From positions 1 through 10,623 of the forward strand of contig JBDSOJ010000103.1 of the NCBI GenBank assembly GCA_039914895.1: a stretch of 10,623 nucleotides of DNA, given 5' to 3'. The first letter of the stretch is position 1. Each line of letters begins with the position of its first letter. The notes beneath the pieces are model-generated. The model was not told the DNA's origin and did no database searches. It saw nothing but the letters and a program-made list of their open reading frames with translations. Shown here piece after piece: positions 1-6,433 of the stretch. Position numbers and translations under genes: made by a program. The DNA is from Gaiellasilicea sp039914895. GTDB taxonomy: Bacteria > Actinomycetota > Thermoleophilia > Gaiellales > Gaiellaceae.

Positions 1-90
1 CTCGTCGACGCCAACACCGCGGGCGCGGCGGCACGGAACTACGCGCTGGTGCTCGAGATCACGCAGTGCGGCGGCTACTCCGACGGCTAG
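1..90 (+). CDS. C-terminal end of an unidentified protein (5' partial)
   Basis: Frame 1 is open from the window edge to a TAG stop at 88-90, giving 29 residues that include NYALVLEITQCGGYSDG. Codon use is G/C-ending like the neighbours and the stop lies 12 bases before metK, so this is probably the true end of an upstream + strand gene. In many Actinomycetota the gene before metK is coaBC, but this tail does not look like a CoaBC C-terminus. The alternating hydrophobic pattern could be a final beta strand. I do not recognise the family and assign no function. Confidence 0.55.
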   Translation, partial: LVDANTAGAAARNYALVLEITQCGGYSDG

Positions 91-93
91 ACT
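88..93 (+). promoter_or_regulatory. putative -10 box of metK (TAGACT)
   Basis: TAGACT fits the actinobacterial -10 pattern TANNNT and lies 9 bases before the metK ATG, overlapping the stop codon of the preceding gene. No Shine-Dalgarno sequence is visible before metK, so a leaderless or nearly leaderless transcript is plausible. No convincing -35 was seen. The same hexamer precedes def. Confidence 0.3.
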
Positions 94-102
94 TGCTCCT
101 CG

Positions 103-1350
103 ATGGCTGCGCGCACGTTCTCCTTCACCTCCGAGTCGGTCACCGAAGGGCATCCCGACAAGATCGCCGACCAGGTCTCGGACGCGGTCCTCGACGCCGT
201 CCTCACCGACGATCCCACCGGCCGCGTCGCCTGCGAGACGCTGATCACGACCGGCCTCGTGGTCGTCGCGGGCGAGATCACGACCGAGACGTACGTCGAC
301 ATTCCGAGGCTCGTGCGCAAGACGATCGCCGGCATCGGCTACACGCGCGCCAAGTACGGCTTCGACGCCGAGACCTGCGGTGTCATGGTCGCGATCGACG
401 AGCAGTCGGCCGACATCGCGCAGGGCGTCGACGACTCCTTCGAGGCCCAGCACGGCGACGGCGATCCGCTCGACCGCGTCGGCGCCGGCGACCAGGGGAT
501 GATGTTCGGCTACGCCTCGAACGAGACCGACGAGCTGATGCCGCTGCCGATCCAGCTCGCGCACCGGATCTGCAAGCGCCTCTCCGAGGTGCGCAAGGCC
601 GACGTGCTCCCGTACCTCCGCCCGGACGGCAAGGCGCAGGTGACGGTCCGCTACGAGGTCGACGAGCACGGTCACCAGCGGCCGGTCGAGATCGAGCGCG
701 TACTCGTCTCGACGCAGCACCGCGACGGGCTCGACTCCGAGGCGCTGATCAAGCCCGACCTGATCGAGCACGTGCTGCGCCCGATCCTGCCGCATGCGTT
801 CTACGACGAGAAGCGCCTCGAGGAGAAGGACTTCGTCTACGTCAACCCGACCGGCAAGTTCGTGATCGGCGGACCGATGGGCGACACAGGCCTCACCGGC
901 CGCAAGATCATCGTCGACACCTACGGCGGCGCGGCGCCGCACGGCGGCGGTGCGTTCTCCGGCAAGGATCCGACCAAGGTCGACCGCTCGGCGGCGTACG
1001 CGGCGCGCTACGTGGCGAAGAACGTCGTCGCCGCAGGCCTCGCCGACCGCTGTCAGATCCAGGTCGCCTACGCGATCGGCGTCGCGCACCCGCTCTCCGT
1101 CCTCGTTGACACCTTCGGCACGGAGACCGGGGGGCTGACGCAGGAGCGGATCGAGCAGCTCGTGCACGACCACTTCGACCTGCGTCCGGCGGCGATCCTG
1201 CGCGATCTCGACCTGCGCCGGCCGATCTACGAGAAGACAGCCGCATACGGCCACTTCGGCCGCGAGGACCGCGACTTCACCTGGGAGCGGACGGACAAGG
1301 CCGACACGCTCCGCGAGGCCGCCGGTCTTGCCACGCCCGCCTCCGTCTAG
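103..1350 (+). CDS. metK: S-adenosylmethionine synthetase (methionine adenosyltransferase)
   Basis: This cytoplasmic enzyme makes S-adenosylmethionine from ATP and methionine with release of phosphate and diphosphate; SAM feeds methylation, including the rRNA methyltransferase encoded at the right end of this window. The product is 415 residues, within the usual bacterial range of about 380-420, with the three-domain family pattern. Visible signatures are the N-terminal TSESVTEGHPDKIADQVSD (about residues 9-27, with the ATP-binding His and metal Asp), GAGDQGMMFGYA (127-138) and the Gly-rich loop GGGAFSGKDPTKVDRSAAY (281-299). The ATG at 103 is chosen because the conserved block begins right after MAARTFSF. 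No ribosome binding site is evident. The 3' end overlaps the next gene by 23 bases, suggesting co-transcription. No key residue appears to be missing. Confidence 0.98.
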   Translation: MAARTFSFTSESVTEGHPDKIADQVSDAVLDAVLTDDPTGRVACETLITTGLVVVAGEITTETYVDIPRLVRKTIAGIGYTRAKYGFDAETCGVMVAIDEQSADIAQGVDDSFEAQHGDGDPLDRVGAGDQGMMFGYASNETDELMPLPIQLAHRICKRLSEVRKADVLPYLRPDGKAQVTVRYEVDEHGHQRPVEIERVLVSTQHRDGLDSEALIKPDLIEHVLRPILPHAFYDEKRLEEKDFVYVNPTGKFVIGGPMGDTGLTGRKIIVDTYGGAAPHGGGAFSGKDPTKVDRSAAYAARYVAKNVVAAGLADRCQIQVAYAIGVAHPLSVLVDTFGTETGGLTQERIEQLVHDHFDLRPAAILRDLDLRRPIYEKTAAYGHFGREDRDFTWERTDKADTLREAAGLATPASV

Positions 1351-2002
1351 CTCCAGACGCCCCGACCGCCTGCCCACCGGCCCGGTCGCGCTCGGGCTCG
1401 TCCTTCTCTTCGGCTTCCTCGTCGTCGGCTGGGTCAAGGATCTCGTCCCCGACTTCGCCAACCCGTTCACAGAGGAGACCATCGACCGCACCGGCCCGGC
1501 GGTGCTGAAGTCGATCGAGAACCTGCGCGACTTCCGCGCGGCGAGCGGCCACTTCGAGGTGATCGTCGACGTCGAGCAAGACGCACGCTTCCTTCCGGCC
1601 AAGGTGAAGGGCGAGCGGGTGCTCTTCGTCGCGGTCGGGTCGGTCGACGCCGGCGTCGATTTCACGGGGCTGGACGAGTCCGCGGTCGAGGTCTCCGACG
1701 AACGTCGCAGCGTCTCGATCGAGTTGCCGCCCGCGAGCTTCCGCGAGCCGGAGCTCGACCTCGAGCGCTCGTACGTCTACGACCGCGACCGGGGCGCGAT
1801 CGACCGGCTGCAGTCGCTGTTCGGCGACGGCGGATCGATCGAGCGCGACCTGTATCCGCTCGCCGAGGAGAAGCTCGCGGACGCCGCGCGAGACGGCTCC
1901 GGCCTGCTCGCGCGCGCGGAGCGCAACACACGGCTGCTGCTCGAAGGGCTGCTGCGCTCGCTCGGCTTCACGCGCGTCGATGTGCGTTTCTCCGAGGTGT
2001 AG
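1328..2002 (+). CDS. membrane-anchored DUF4230 family protein
   Basis: The 224-residue product has a short basic, Pro/Ser-rich N-terminus, one hydrophobic segment at about residues 17-36 and then a soluble domain, so it is probably a single-pass membrane protein with the bulk outside. The block SVSIELPPASF, followed by a YVYDRDRGAIDRL segment and a charged helical tail ending in a VRF strand, matches my recollection of the DUF4230 family, whose function is unknown. The only conventional start ahead of the membrane segment is TTG at 1328, which overlaps the last 23 bases of metK; GAGG at 1315-1318 with a 9-base spacer is a weak ribosome site. Overlap implies translational coupling with metK, though a functional link to SAM is not supported. 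It ends 14 bases from the convergent regulator gene. Confidence 0.75.
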   Translation: MPRPPPSSSRRPDRLPTGPVALGLVLLFGFLVVGWVKDLVPDFANPFTEETIDRTGPAVLKSIENLRDFRAASGHFEVIVDVEQDARFLPAKVKGERVLFVAVGSVDAGVDFTGLDESAVEVSDERRSVSIELPPASFREPELDLERSYVYDRDRGAIDRLQSLFGDGGSIERDLYPLAEEKLADAARDGSGLLARAERNTRLLLEGLLRSLGFTRVDVRFSEV

Positions 2003-2016
2003 GCGGAGCAAGTCGT

Positions 2017-2700
2017 TCAGCTCGGGCGGACGTACAGGCCGTTCGCGGCCTTCTCGCCGATCGAACGCTCGCCCTCATCGCCGAGCAGCACCTTGAACTG
2101 CGCCGCGGCGGGCTGCCGCTCGCGGATCACGACCCGTGTGCCCGGCGTGAAGCCTTCGTCGTAGAACCAGTGCAGGAGCTCGCCGTCGTGCTCGGCGAGA
2201 CGGACGATCTCGGCCTCGCGGCCGGTCTCGAGATCGGCGAGCGGCGCCAGCTCCTTGTTCTCGGCCTGCTCGAACGCGGGGTCGATCGGCCAGCCGTGGG
2301 GGCAGCGCTCAGGGTGGCCGAGCTTCTCCTCGATCCGCTCAACCATGTCGTCGGAGAAGGTGTCGCCGAGCTCGTCCGCGTGGATGTGGGACTCACCGGC
2401 CGTGTAGCCCATGAAGTCGGTGAGCAGCCGCTCGATCACACGGTGCTTGCGCACGACGCGCTCGGCGCGCTCGATCCCGATCTCGGTCAGGATCGCCTCC
2501 TTCTGCTCGCCGCGCTCGACGAGGCCGTCGACCTCGAGCCGCTTCAGCATCTCGCCGGCGGATGCGCGCGACACGCCGAGCATCTCGGCGACCCGGGACG
2601 CGATCGCGGTCGATGAGTTCGGATCGGGCCGGTACTCGCCGATCGGGAAGGCGAGGAAGTAGATCGTCTCCAGGTACTCGTCGACGCTGTGCCCGGCCAT
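2017..2700 (-). CDS. DtxR/MntR-family metal-dependent transcriptional regulator with FeoA-like C-terminal domain
   Basis: The family represses metal-uptake genes when loaded with Fe(II) or Mn(II). This 227-residue protein has a winged helix-turn-helix (about residues 8-70, with the helix-turn-helix core ASRVAEMLGVSRASAGEMLKRL), a dimerisation and metal domain (about 75-140, with HRVIERLLTDF and CPHGWPI) and an SH3/FeoA-like tail (about 150-227, including GFTPGTRVVI). E8 and E11 match the MntR ligand positions D8 and E11, and H86 and E90 match DtxR ancillary-site H79 and E83. By my alignment, DtxR C102, E105 and H106 are replaced by D109, G112 and D113, so one site is altered and the metal cannot be named. 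It starts at ATG 2700, 9 bases after the fbpB stop, as last gene of the fbp unit; its likely targets are the inverted repeats upstream of fbpC and fbpA. IdeR-like versus MntR-like identity is unresolved. Confidence 0.9.
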   Translation of the reverse strand: MAGHSVDEYLETIYFLAFPIGEYRPDPNSSTAIASRVAEMLGVSRASAGEMLKRLEVDGLVERGEQKEAILTEIGIERAERVVRKHRVIERLLTDFMGYTAGESHIHADELGDTFSDDMVERIEEKLGHPERCPHGWPIDPAFEQAENKELAPLADLETGREAEIVRLAEHDGELLHWFYDEGFTPGTRVVIRERQPAAAQFKVLLGDEGERSIGEKAANGLYVRPS

Positions 2701-2709
2701 CAGTCCACT

Positions 2710-4278
2710 CTAGCCGTGCTCGACTTTCCCGGGCTCGTGGCGGGAGGAGAGGAAGTAGACGAACGGCGCCGACACCGCGATCAACAGCAGCGCCGGCAGC
2801 GCAGCGCGCGAGTAGGAACCCACCGATGTCAGCTTCCAGATCTCCGTCGCGAGCGTCTCGAAGCCGATCGGGCGCAGCAGCAGCGTCGCCGGCAGTTCCT
2901 TCATCGCGGAGAGGAAGACGAGCGCGGCGCCGGCGAAGATGCCAGAGCGGATCAGCGGTACGGTCACCGTCAGCGACGCACGGAGCGGGCTGCGCCCGAG
3001 CGCCCGAGCAGCCTCCTCGACGCGCGGGCTGACCGAGGAGAGCGCAGACTCGACGCCCGCGAGCGCCTGCGGCAGGAAGCGGACGACGTAGGCGAAGACG
3101 AGCAGCGCGAGCGTCTGGTAGAGCGGGCTCGCGTAGTTCGCGGCGAAGAAGACGAGTGAGAGCGCGATCACGATTCCTGGAAGCGCATTGCCTGCGAACG
3201 CGAGGCGCTCGAGCAGGCGGGTGCTCCGCGAGGTGTAGCGGGTCGCGAGCAGCGCGATCGGGATCGCGGCCAACGCCGCGGCGACGGCGGCGAGCGCGGA
3301 GGCGGACATCGAGTTGACGACCTCGCGCCAGGGCAGCTCGGCCCGGTCGAGCCCGCGCGCCAGCCAGTAGACGAGCACCGCGGCCGGGACGGCGAGGAAC
3401 GCGCCGACGACGGTCGCGCAGTACACGAGCGCCGGCCAGCGCCAGCGGCCGAGCCGGTGCGGCCGGGGCTGCCGCGCCGTCCCCGGGCCGCTGCGGGAGA
3501 CTCGCCGGCGCCAGCGCCCTTCGAGCCAGAGTACGAGCGCCGTGAGCGCCACGAGCACGAGCGCCAGCACGGCCGCAGGCGTCCGGTCGAAGAGCGAGCG
3601 GTACTGGAGGTAGATCGCGCGGGTGAGCGCGTCGTAGCGCATCAGCGAGACAACGCCGAAGTCCGAGAGCGTGTACAGGGCGACGAGCAGCGCGCCGGCG
3701 CCGATCGACGGCCGCAGTGCGGGCAGCGTCACGCGGCGGAAGACCTCGAGCGGTGTCCTGCCGAGTCCTCGGCCGGCCTCCTCCATGGCCGGGTCGAGCC
3801 CGCGTAGCGCCGCTGAGACGAGTAGCAGCACGTACGGGTAGGTCGAGAGCGTCAGCGCCGCAAGCGCGCCCCAGTAGCCATAGATCTCCGGCAGCCGCTC
3901 GACCCCGAGCAGCTGCTGGAGCAGGCCGCGCGGCCCGAACGCGCCGAGCAGGCAGAACGCCGCCACGTAGCTCGGGATCACGAGCGGCAGCGCGGCCCCG
4001 ACGGCCCAGAAACGGCGGCCCGGGAGATCGGTGCGCGTTGTCAGCCAGGCGACCGAAACGCCGATTGTGATCGACGCGAATGTGACGCCGACGACGAGCA
4101 GGCCGGTGCTCCAGAGCAGGTCGAGCGTGCTCGACCGCGTCAGCACGCGCAACCCACGGCCGCCGCCGCCGCCCGCGCGCACGACGAGGTAGCCGAGCGG
4201 GAGCAGCAGCAGCGCGACGGTGAGGCAGGCGGGCAGGATGAGGGAGTACGGCGCCCTCCCTCGACCCGCCCGATTCAT
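2710..4278 (-). CDS. fbpB: iron(III) ABC transporter permease, two fused permease halves
   Basis: This inner-membrane channel takes ferric ion from FbpA and is powered by FbpC. The 522-residue length and internal duplication are typical of FbpB/SfuB-type permeases, which carry both halves in one chain. Hydrophobic segments are seen at about 11-34, 55-80, 92-114, 135-158, 192-212, 235-252, then 282-306, 322-346, 360-380, 385-405, 446-462 and 492-510. Each half has an EAA-type coupling loop for the ATPase: EEAGRGLGRTPLEVFRRVTL (from 166) and EEAARALGRSPLRASLTVTV (from 421). A basic linker at about 253-281 joins the halves. The start is ATG 4278, 13 bases after the fbpA stop, without a clear ribosome site; the stop is 9 bases before the regulator gene. 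The related family alternatives are thiamine or 2-aminoethylphosphonate permeases, but the FbpA neighbour favours iron. Confidence 0.93.
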   Translation of the reverse strand: MNRAGRGRAPYSLILPACLTVALLLLPLGYLVVRAGGGGGRGLRVLTRSSTLDLLWSTGLLVVGVTFASITIGVSVAWLTTRTDLPGRRFWAVGAALPLVIPSYVAAFCLLGAFGPRGLLQQLLGVERLPEIYGYWGALAALTLSTYPYVLLLVSAALRGLDPAMEEAGRGLGRTPLEVFRRVTLPALRPSIGAGALLVALYTLSDFGVVSLMRYDALTRAIYLQYRSLFDRTPAAVLALVLVALTALVLWLEGRWRRRVSRSGPGTARQPRPHRLGRWRWPALVYCATVVGAFLAVPAAVLVYWLARGLDRAELPWREVVNSMSASALAAVAAALAAIPIALLATRYTSRSTRLLERLAFAGNALPGIVIALSLVFFAANYASPLYQTLALLVFAYVVRFLPQALAGVESALSSVSPRVEEAARALGRSPLRASLTVTVPLIRSGIFAGAALVFLSAMKELPATLLLRPIGFETLATEIWKLTSVGSYSRAALPALLLIAVSAPFVYFLSSRHEPGKVEHG

Positions 4279-4291
4279 CGTGCTTGGCGGA

Positions 4292-5299
4292 TCACGACGT
4301 GTAGCCGGTCTCGTTCAGCAGCTCGAGCGTCCGCTCGAGCTCGTCGCCGAACGAGGAGAGGTCGACGTCGGGACCGCGGCCCGCGAGCGCTTCGAGCGTC
4401 GGCACGCCCTGCTTCGGATCGATCCCCGCGACGAGCGGGATCTCGGCCTCCTCGGCCTCGGCGGTGTAGAAGCGCTGCTGCTCGTCCGCGAGCAGGAACT
4501 CGACGAACCGCTCGGCCGCGTCGGCGTGCTCCGCCTCGCTCAGGATGCCGGCACCGGCGACGCTGACGAGCGCGCCCGGATCGTCGCCCGGGAGGTACTT
4601 GTTCGCGATCGGCGCGTCCTCCCCGAGCTCCTTCTTGACGAGGTAGAGGTAGTAGTGGTTGACGAGCCCGACCTGGATCTCGCCCGCGGCGACCGCCTCG
4701 ACGACCGGCGTGTTCTTCTCGTAGAGCCTGGGATCGTTCGCCTTCAGCGCCTCGAGCCACTCGCGGGTGCGCTCGTCGCCGATGTCGAGGCGCATCGCGG
4801 TGACGAACGCCTGGAAGGACGCATTCGTCGGCGGCAACCCGACCTTGCCTTTCCACTTCGGGTCGGTCAGGTCGAAGACGGAGTCGGGGACCTCGTCGGC
4901 GGCGAGCTCGTCGGTGTTGTAGACGAGCACGCGCGCGCGGCCGGAGGTGCCGACCCAGCGGCCCTCGGCATCGCGGAAGCGCTCGTCGACCCGGTCGAGC
5001 ACGGCCTGCGGCAGCTCGACGAGGTGCTCCTCGACAGCGCCGAGCGAGCCGGGATCCTGCGCGAAGAAGACGTCGGCGGGCGAGTTGCCGCCCTCCTCCG
5101 CGATCGTCGCGGCGAGCTCGGCGCTGTCCGCATAGCGCACCTCGACGTCGATCCCGGTCTCCTCCTCGAAACGGTCGAAGAGCGGCGCCACCAGCTCCTC
5201 CTCGCGTCCCGAGTAGACGGTGAGCGTGTCGCTAGCGCCTTCGTCGCCGCCGCAGCCTGCGAGCGCGAGCGCCGCGAGCAGGAAAACTGCCCTCTTCAT
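4292..5299 (-). CDS. fbpA: iron(III) ABC transporter substrate-binding lipoprotein
   Basis: This extracellular lipid-anchored protein captures ferric ion for the FbpB/FbpC importer. From ATG 5299 the product has 335 residues: MKR, a hydrophobic stretch, then the lipobox LALAGC with lipidated Cys16. The mature part begins with LTVYSGREEELVAPLFDRFE, the usual opening of this binding-protein cluster. VNHYYLY carries Y216 and Y217, equivalent to the Fe-coordinating Tyr195/Tyr196 pair of Neisseria FbpA, and E61 in DSAELAATI fits the position of its Glu57. The FbpA His9 position appears to be Arg, as in His-lacking subclasses. ATG 5299 is preferred over an in-frame TTG at 5317 because GAGGAG (5310-5315) would lie before it and the signal peptide stays compact. 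The upstream inverted repeat at 5321-5338 over a -10 box gives it its own metal-responsive promoter. Confidence 0.94.
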   Translation of the reverse strand: MKRAVFLLAALALAGCGGDEGASDTLTVYSGREEELVAPLFDRFEEETGIDVEVRYADSAELAATIAEEGGNSPADVFFAQDPGSLGAVEEHLVELPQAVLDRVDERFRDAEGRWVGTSGRARVLVYNTDELAADEVPDSVFDLTDPKWKGKVGLPPTNASFQAFVTAMRLDIGDERTREWLEALKANDPRLYEKNTPVVEAVAAGEIQVGLVNHYYLYLVKKELGEDAPIANKYLPGDDPGALVSVAGAGILSEAEHADAAERFVEFLLADEQQRFYTAEAEEAEIPLVAGIDPKQGVPTLEALAGRGPDVDLSSFGDELERTLELLNETGYTS

Positions 5300-5309
5300 C
5301 TCTTTCGTT

Positions 5310-5315
5310 CTCCTC
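5310..5315 (-). promoter_or_regulatory. ribosome binding site of fbpA (GAGGAG)
   Basis: Read on the minus strand, GAGGAG lies 10 bases before ATG 5299. It overlaps the alternative TTG start at 5317, so it decides in favour of the ATG. It is the clearest Shine-Dalgarno sequence in the window, where most genes lack one. Confidence 0.65.
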
Positions 5316-5318
5316 AAA

Positions 5319-5324
5319 ATTGTA
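5319..5324 (-). promoter_or_regulatory. putative -10 box of fbpA (TACAAT)
   Basis: On the minus strand TACAAT occurs 19 bases before the fbpA ATG and overlaps the last bases of the TGTAAGG-N4-CCTTACA inverted repeat. A repressor bound there would block this promoter. No good -35 hexamer is visible at the standard spacing, which is common for actinobacterial promoters. Confidence 0.45.
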
Positions 5325-5338
5325 AGGGTTGCCTTACA
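5321..5338. promoter_or_regulatory. candidate metalloregulator operator upstream of fbpA
   Basis: TGTAAGGGTTGCCTTACA is a perfect 7-bp inverted repeat around a 4-base spacer. It lies between fbpC and fbpA, 21 bases from the fbpA ATG, over a putative -10 box. The same arms recur at 6384-6401 before fbpC. A regulator of the DtxR family, encoded in the same unit, is the obvious candidate ligand. The arms recall AGG/CCT elements of DtxR-family boxes, but the spacing is not that of the 19-bp IdeR consensus. An additional single arm (GTAAGG, minus strand) lies at 5355-5360. Confidence 0.75.
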
Positions 5339-5364
5339 GCAAGTGCGTGGCGCACCTTACCGAT

Positions 5365-6384
5365 CTACGAGAAGACGGTGACGCGGGAGGCGTGCGGCCG
5401 CACGGTGACACGCGAGCCGAGCGGCACCTGCTCGTTCGAGGGGCGCTGCGAGACCAGCTCGACGCCGTCGAGCAGGACGCGGTAGAAGACGTCGTGGCCG
5501 CGGAACTCGCGGCCGATCACCTCGCCGTGACCGGCAGGATCGGGCTCGAGCTCGAGCAGTTCCGGCCGGATCAGCACCTCGACCGCGCTGCCCTGGCAGG
5601 CGTTGCCGGCGGGGAAGAGGCCGACGGGCGTCTTGACGACGCCGTTTGCGAGCGTGCCGGGGAGGAAGTTGCCGGCGCCGACGAACTCGGCTGCCCAGCG
5701 GGTGGCGGGGGCGAGGTAGACCTCCTCCGGCGTGCCCTCCTGGACGACGGCCCCGTTCCGCATCAGCGCGATCCGGTCGGCGAGCGAGAACGCCTCCTCA
5801 CGGTCGTGCGTGACGAGGACGACCGTGACGTGGATCGCGCGCAGGATCCGGGCCAGCTCGTCGCGCATCGAGGAGCGCAGGTGCGGGTCGATGTTCGACC
5901 ACGGCTCGTCGAGCAGGACGAGCTCCGGGCCGGGCGCGAGCGCACGCGCCAGCGCGACGCGCTGCTGCTGGCCGCCGGAGAGCTCATGCGGGTAGCGCTC
6001 GCCGAGACCGCAGAGGTCGACGAGCGCGAGCACGGCGGGCACGCGCGTCCTCCGCTCCTTGCGCGGGAGGCCGAAGCCGACATTCTCGGCGACCGTCAGG
6101 TGCGGGAAGAGGGCGTAGTCCTGAAAGACCATGCCGACCTTGCGGCGCTCGGGCGGCACCCAGGCACCGTTGCCGGCGACCGGCACGCCGGCGACCTCGA
6201 CCGTGCCGGCCTCGGGCTCCTCGAAGCCCGCGACCAGCCGCAGCAGTGTCGTCTTGCCGCAGCCGGACGGGCCGAGCAGGGCGACGAACTCGCCGCGCTC
6301 GACGCAGAGCTGCGCGCGGTCCACGGCCTGAACGGCGCCGAAGCGTTTCGCGACCCCGTGGCAACAGATCATCCCGCAGGCCAT
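5365..6384 (-). CDS. fbpC: iron(III) ABC transporter ATP-binding protein
   Basis: This is the cytoplasmic ATPase that drives ferric import through FbpB. The 339-residue product contains all ABC motifs in order: Walker A GPSGCGKT (38-45), Q-loop Gln88 in MVFQDYALFPHLTV, signature LSGGQQQRVALARAL (135-149), Walker B LVLLDEP with catalytic Glu160, D-loop SNIDPHLR and switch His193 in VTHDREEA. A TOBE-like regulatory tail with VLIRPELLELEPD and VTVRPHASRVTVF follows, as in the FbpC/PotA group. It is transcribed first, 65 bases before fbpA. The ATG at 6384 lies inside an 18-bp inverted repeat, so initiation may be near-leaderless, with TAAGGT (6394-6399) as -10; ATG 6372 is the alternative. The N-terminus MACGMICCHG is oddly cysteine-rich. 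Sulfate, spermidine or thiamine ATPases are similar, and iron is assigned from FbpA. Confidence 0.94.
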   Translation of the reverse strand: MACGMICCHGVAKRFGAVQAVDRAQLCVERGEFVALLGPSGCGKTTLLRLVAGFEEPEAGTVEVAGVPVAGNGAWVPPERRKVGMVFQDYALFPHLTVAENVGFGLPRKERRTRVPAVLALVDLCGLGERYPHELSGGQQQRVALARALAPGPELVLLDEPWSNIDPHLRSSMRDELARILRAIHVTVVLVTHDREEAFSLADRIALMRNGAVVQEGTPEEVYLAPATRWAAEFVGAGNFLPGTLANGVVKTPVGLFPAGNACQGSAVEVLIRPELLELEPDPAGHGEVIGREFRGHDVFYRVLLDGVELVSQRPSNEQVPLGSRVTVRPHASRVTVFS

Positions 6385-6401
6385 GTAAGGGCAACCTTAC
6401 A
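6384..6401. promoter_or_regulatory. candidate metalloregulator operator at the fbpC start, in the fbpC/priA divergent region
   Basis: TGTAAGGGCAACCTTACA is a perfect 7-bp inverted repeat with a 4-base spacer; its arms are identical to those at 5321-5338. Its last base pair is the A of the fbpC ATG at 6384, and it covers TAAGGT (minus strand, 6394-6399), a possible -10. It is 32 bases from the priA ATG, so a bound repressor could also affect priA transcription. Confidence 0.75.
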
Positions 6402-6433
6402 CGACCTCCGGCGCGGTTACGGTGGTCAGCGTC

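Noticed and set aside
2003..2016. Possible bidirectional terminator between the convergent DUF4230 and regulator genes
   Set aside because: The gap is only 14 bases and shows no stem-loop or T-run.
5300..5317. Extension of fbpA to a TTG start at 5317
   Set aside because: It would add six residues ahead of the signal peptide and absorb the GAGGAG ribosome site, which is placed correctly for ATG 5299.
1222..5376. A 17-base identical string (CCGATCTACGAGAAGAC) at 1222-1238 in metK and 5360-5376 at the fbpC end
   Set aside because: Both copies lie in conserved or constrained coding sequence (PIYEKT of MetK; reverse strand of the fbpC C-terminus), with no similarity beyond them. Coincidence is the simplest reading; no mobile element signs surround either copy.
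4220..5485. Long + strand open frame (421 codons) opposite fbpA
   Set aside because: It is antisense to fbpA, which has a lipobox, an iron-binding Tyr pair and a ribosome site. The antisense translation shows no recognisable domain.
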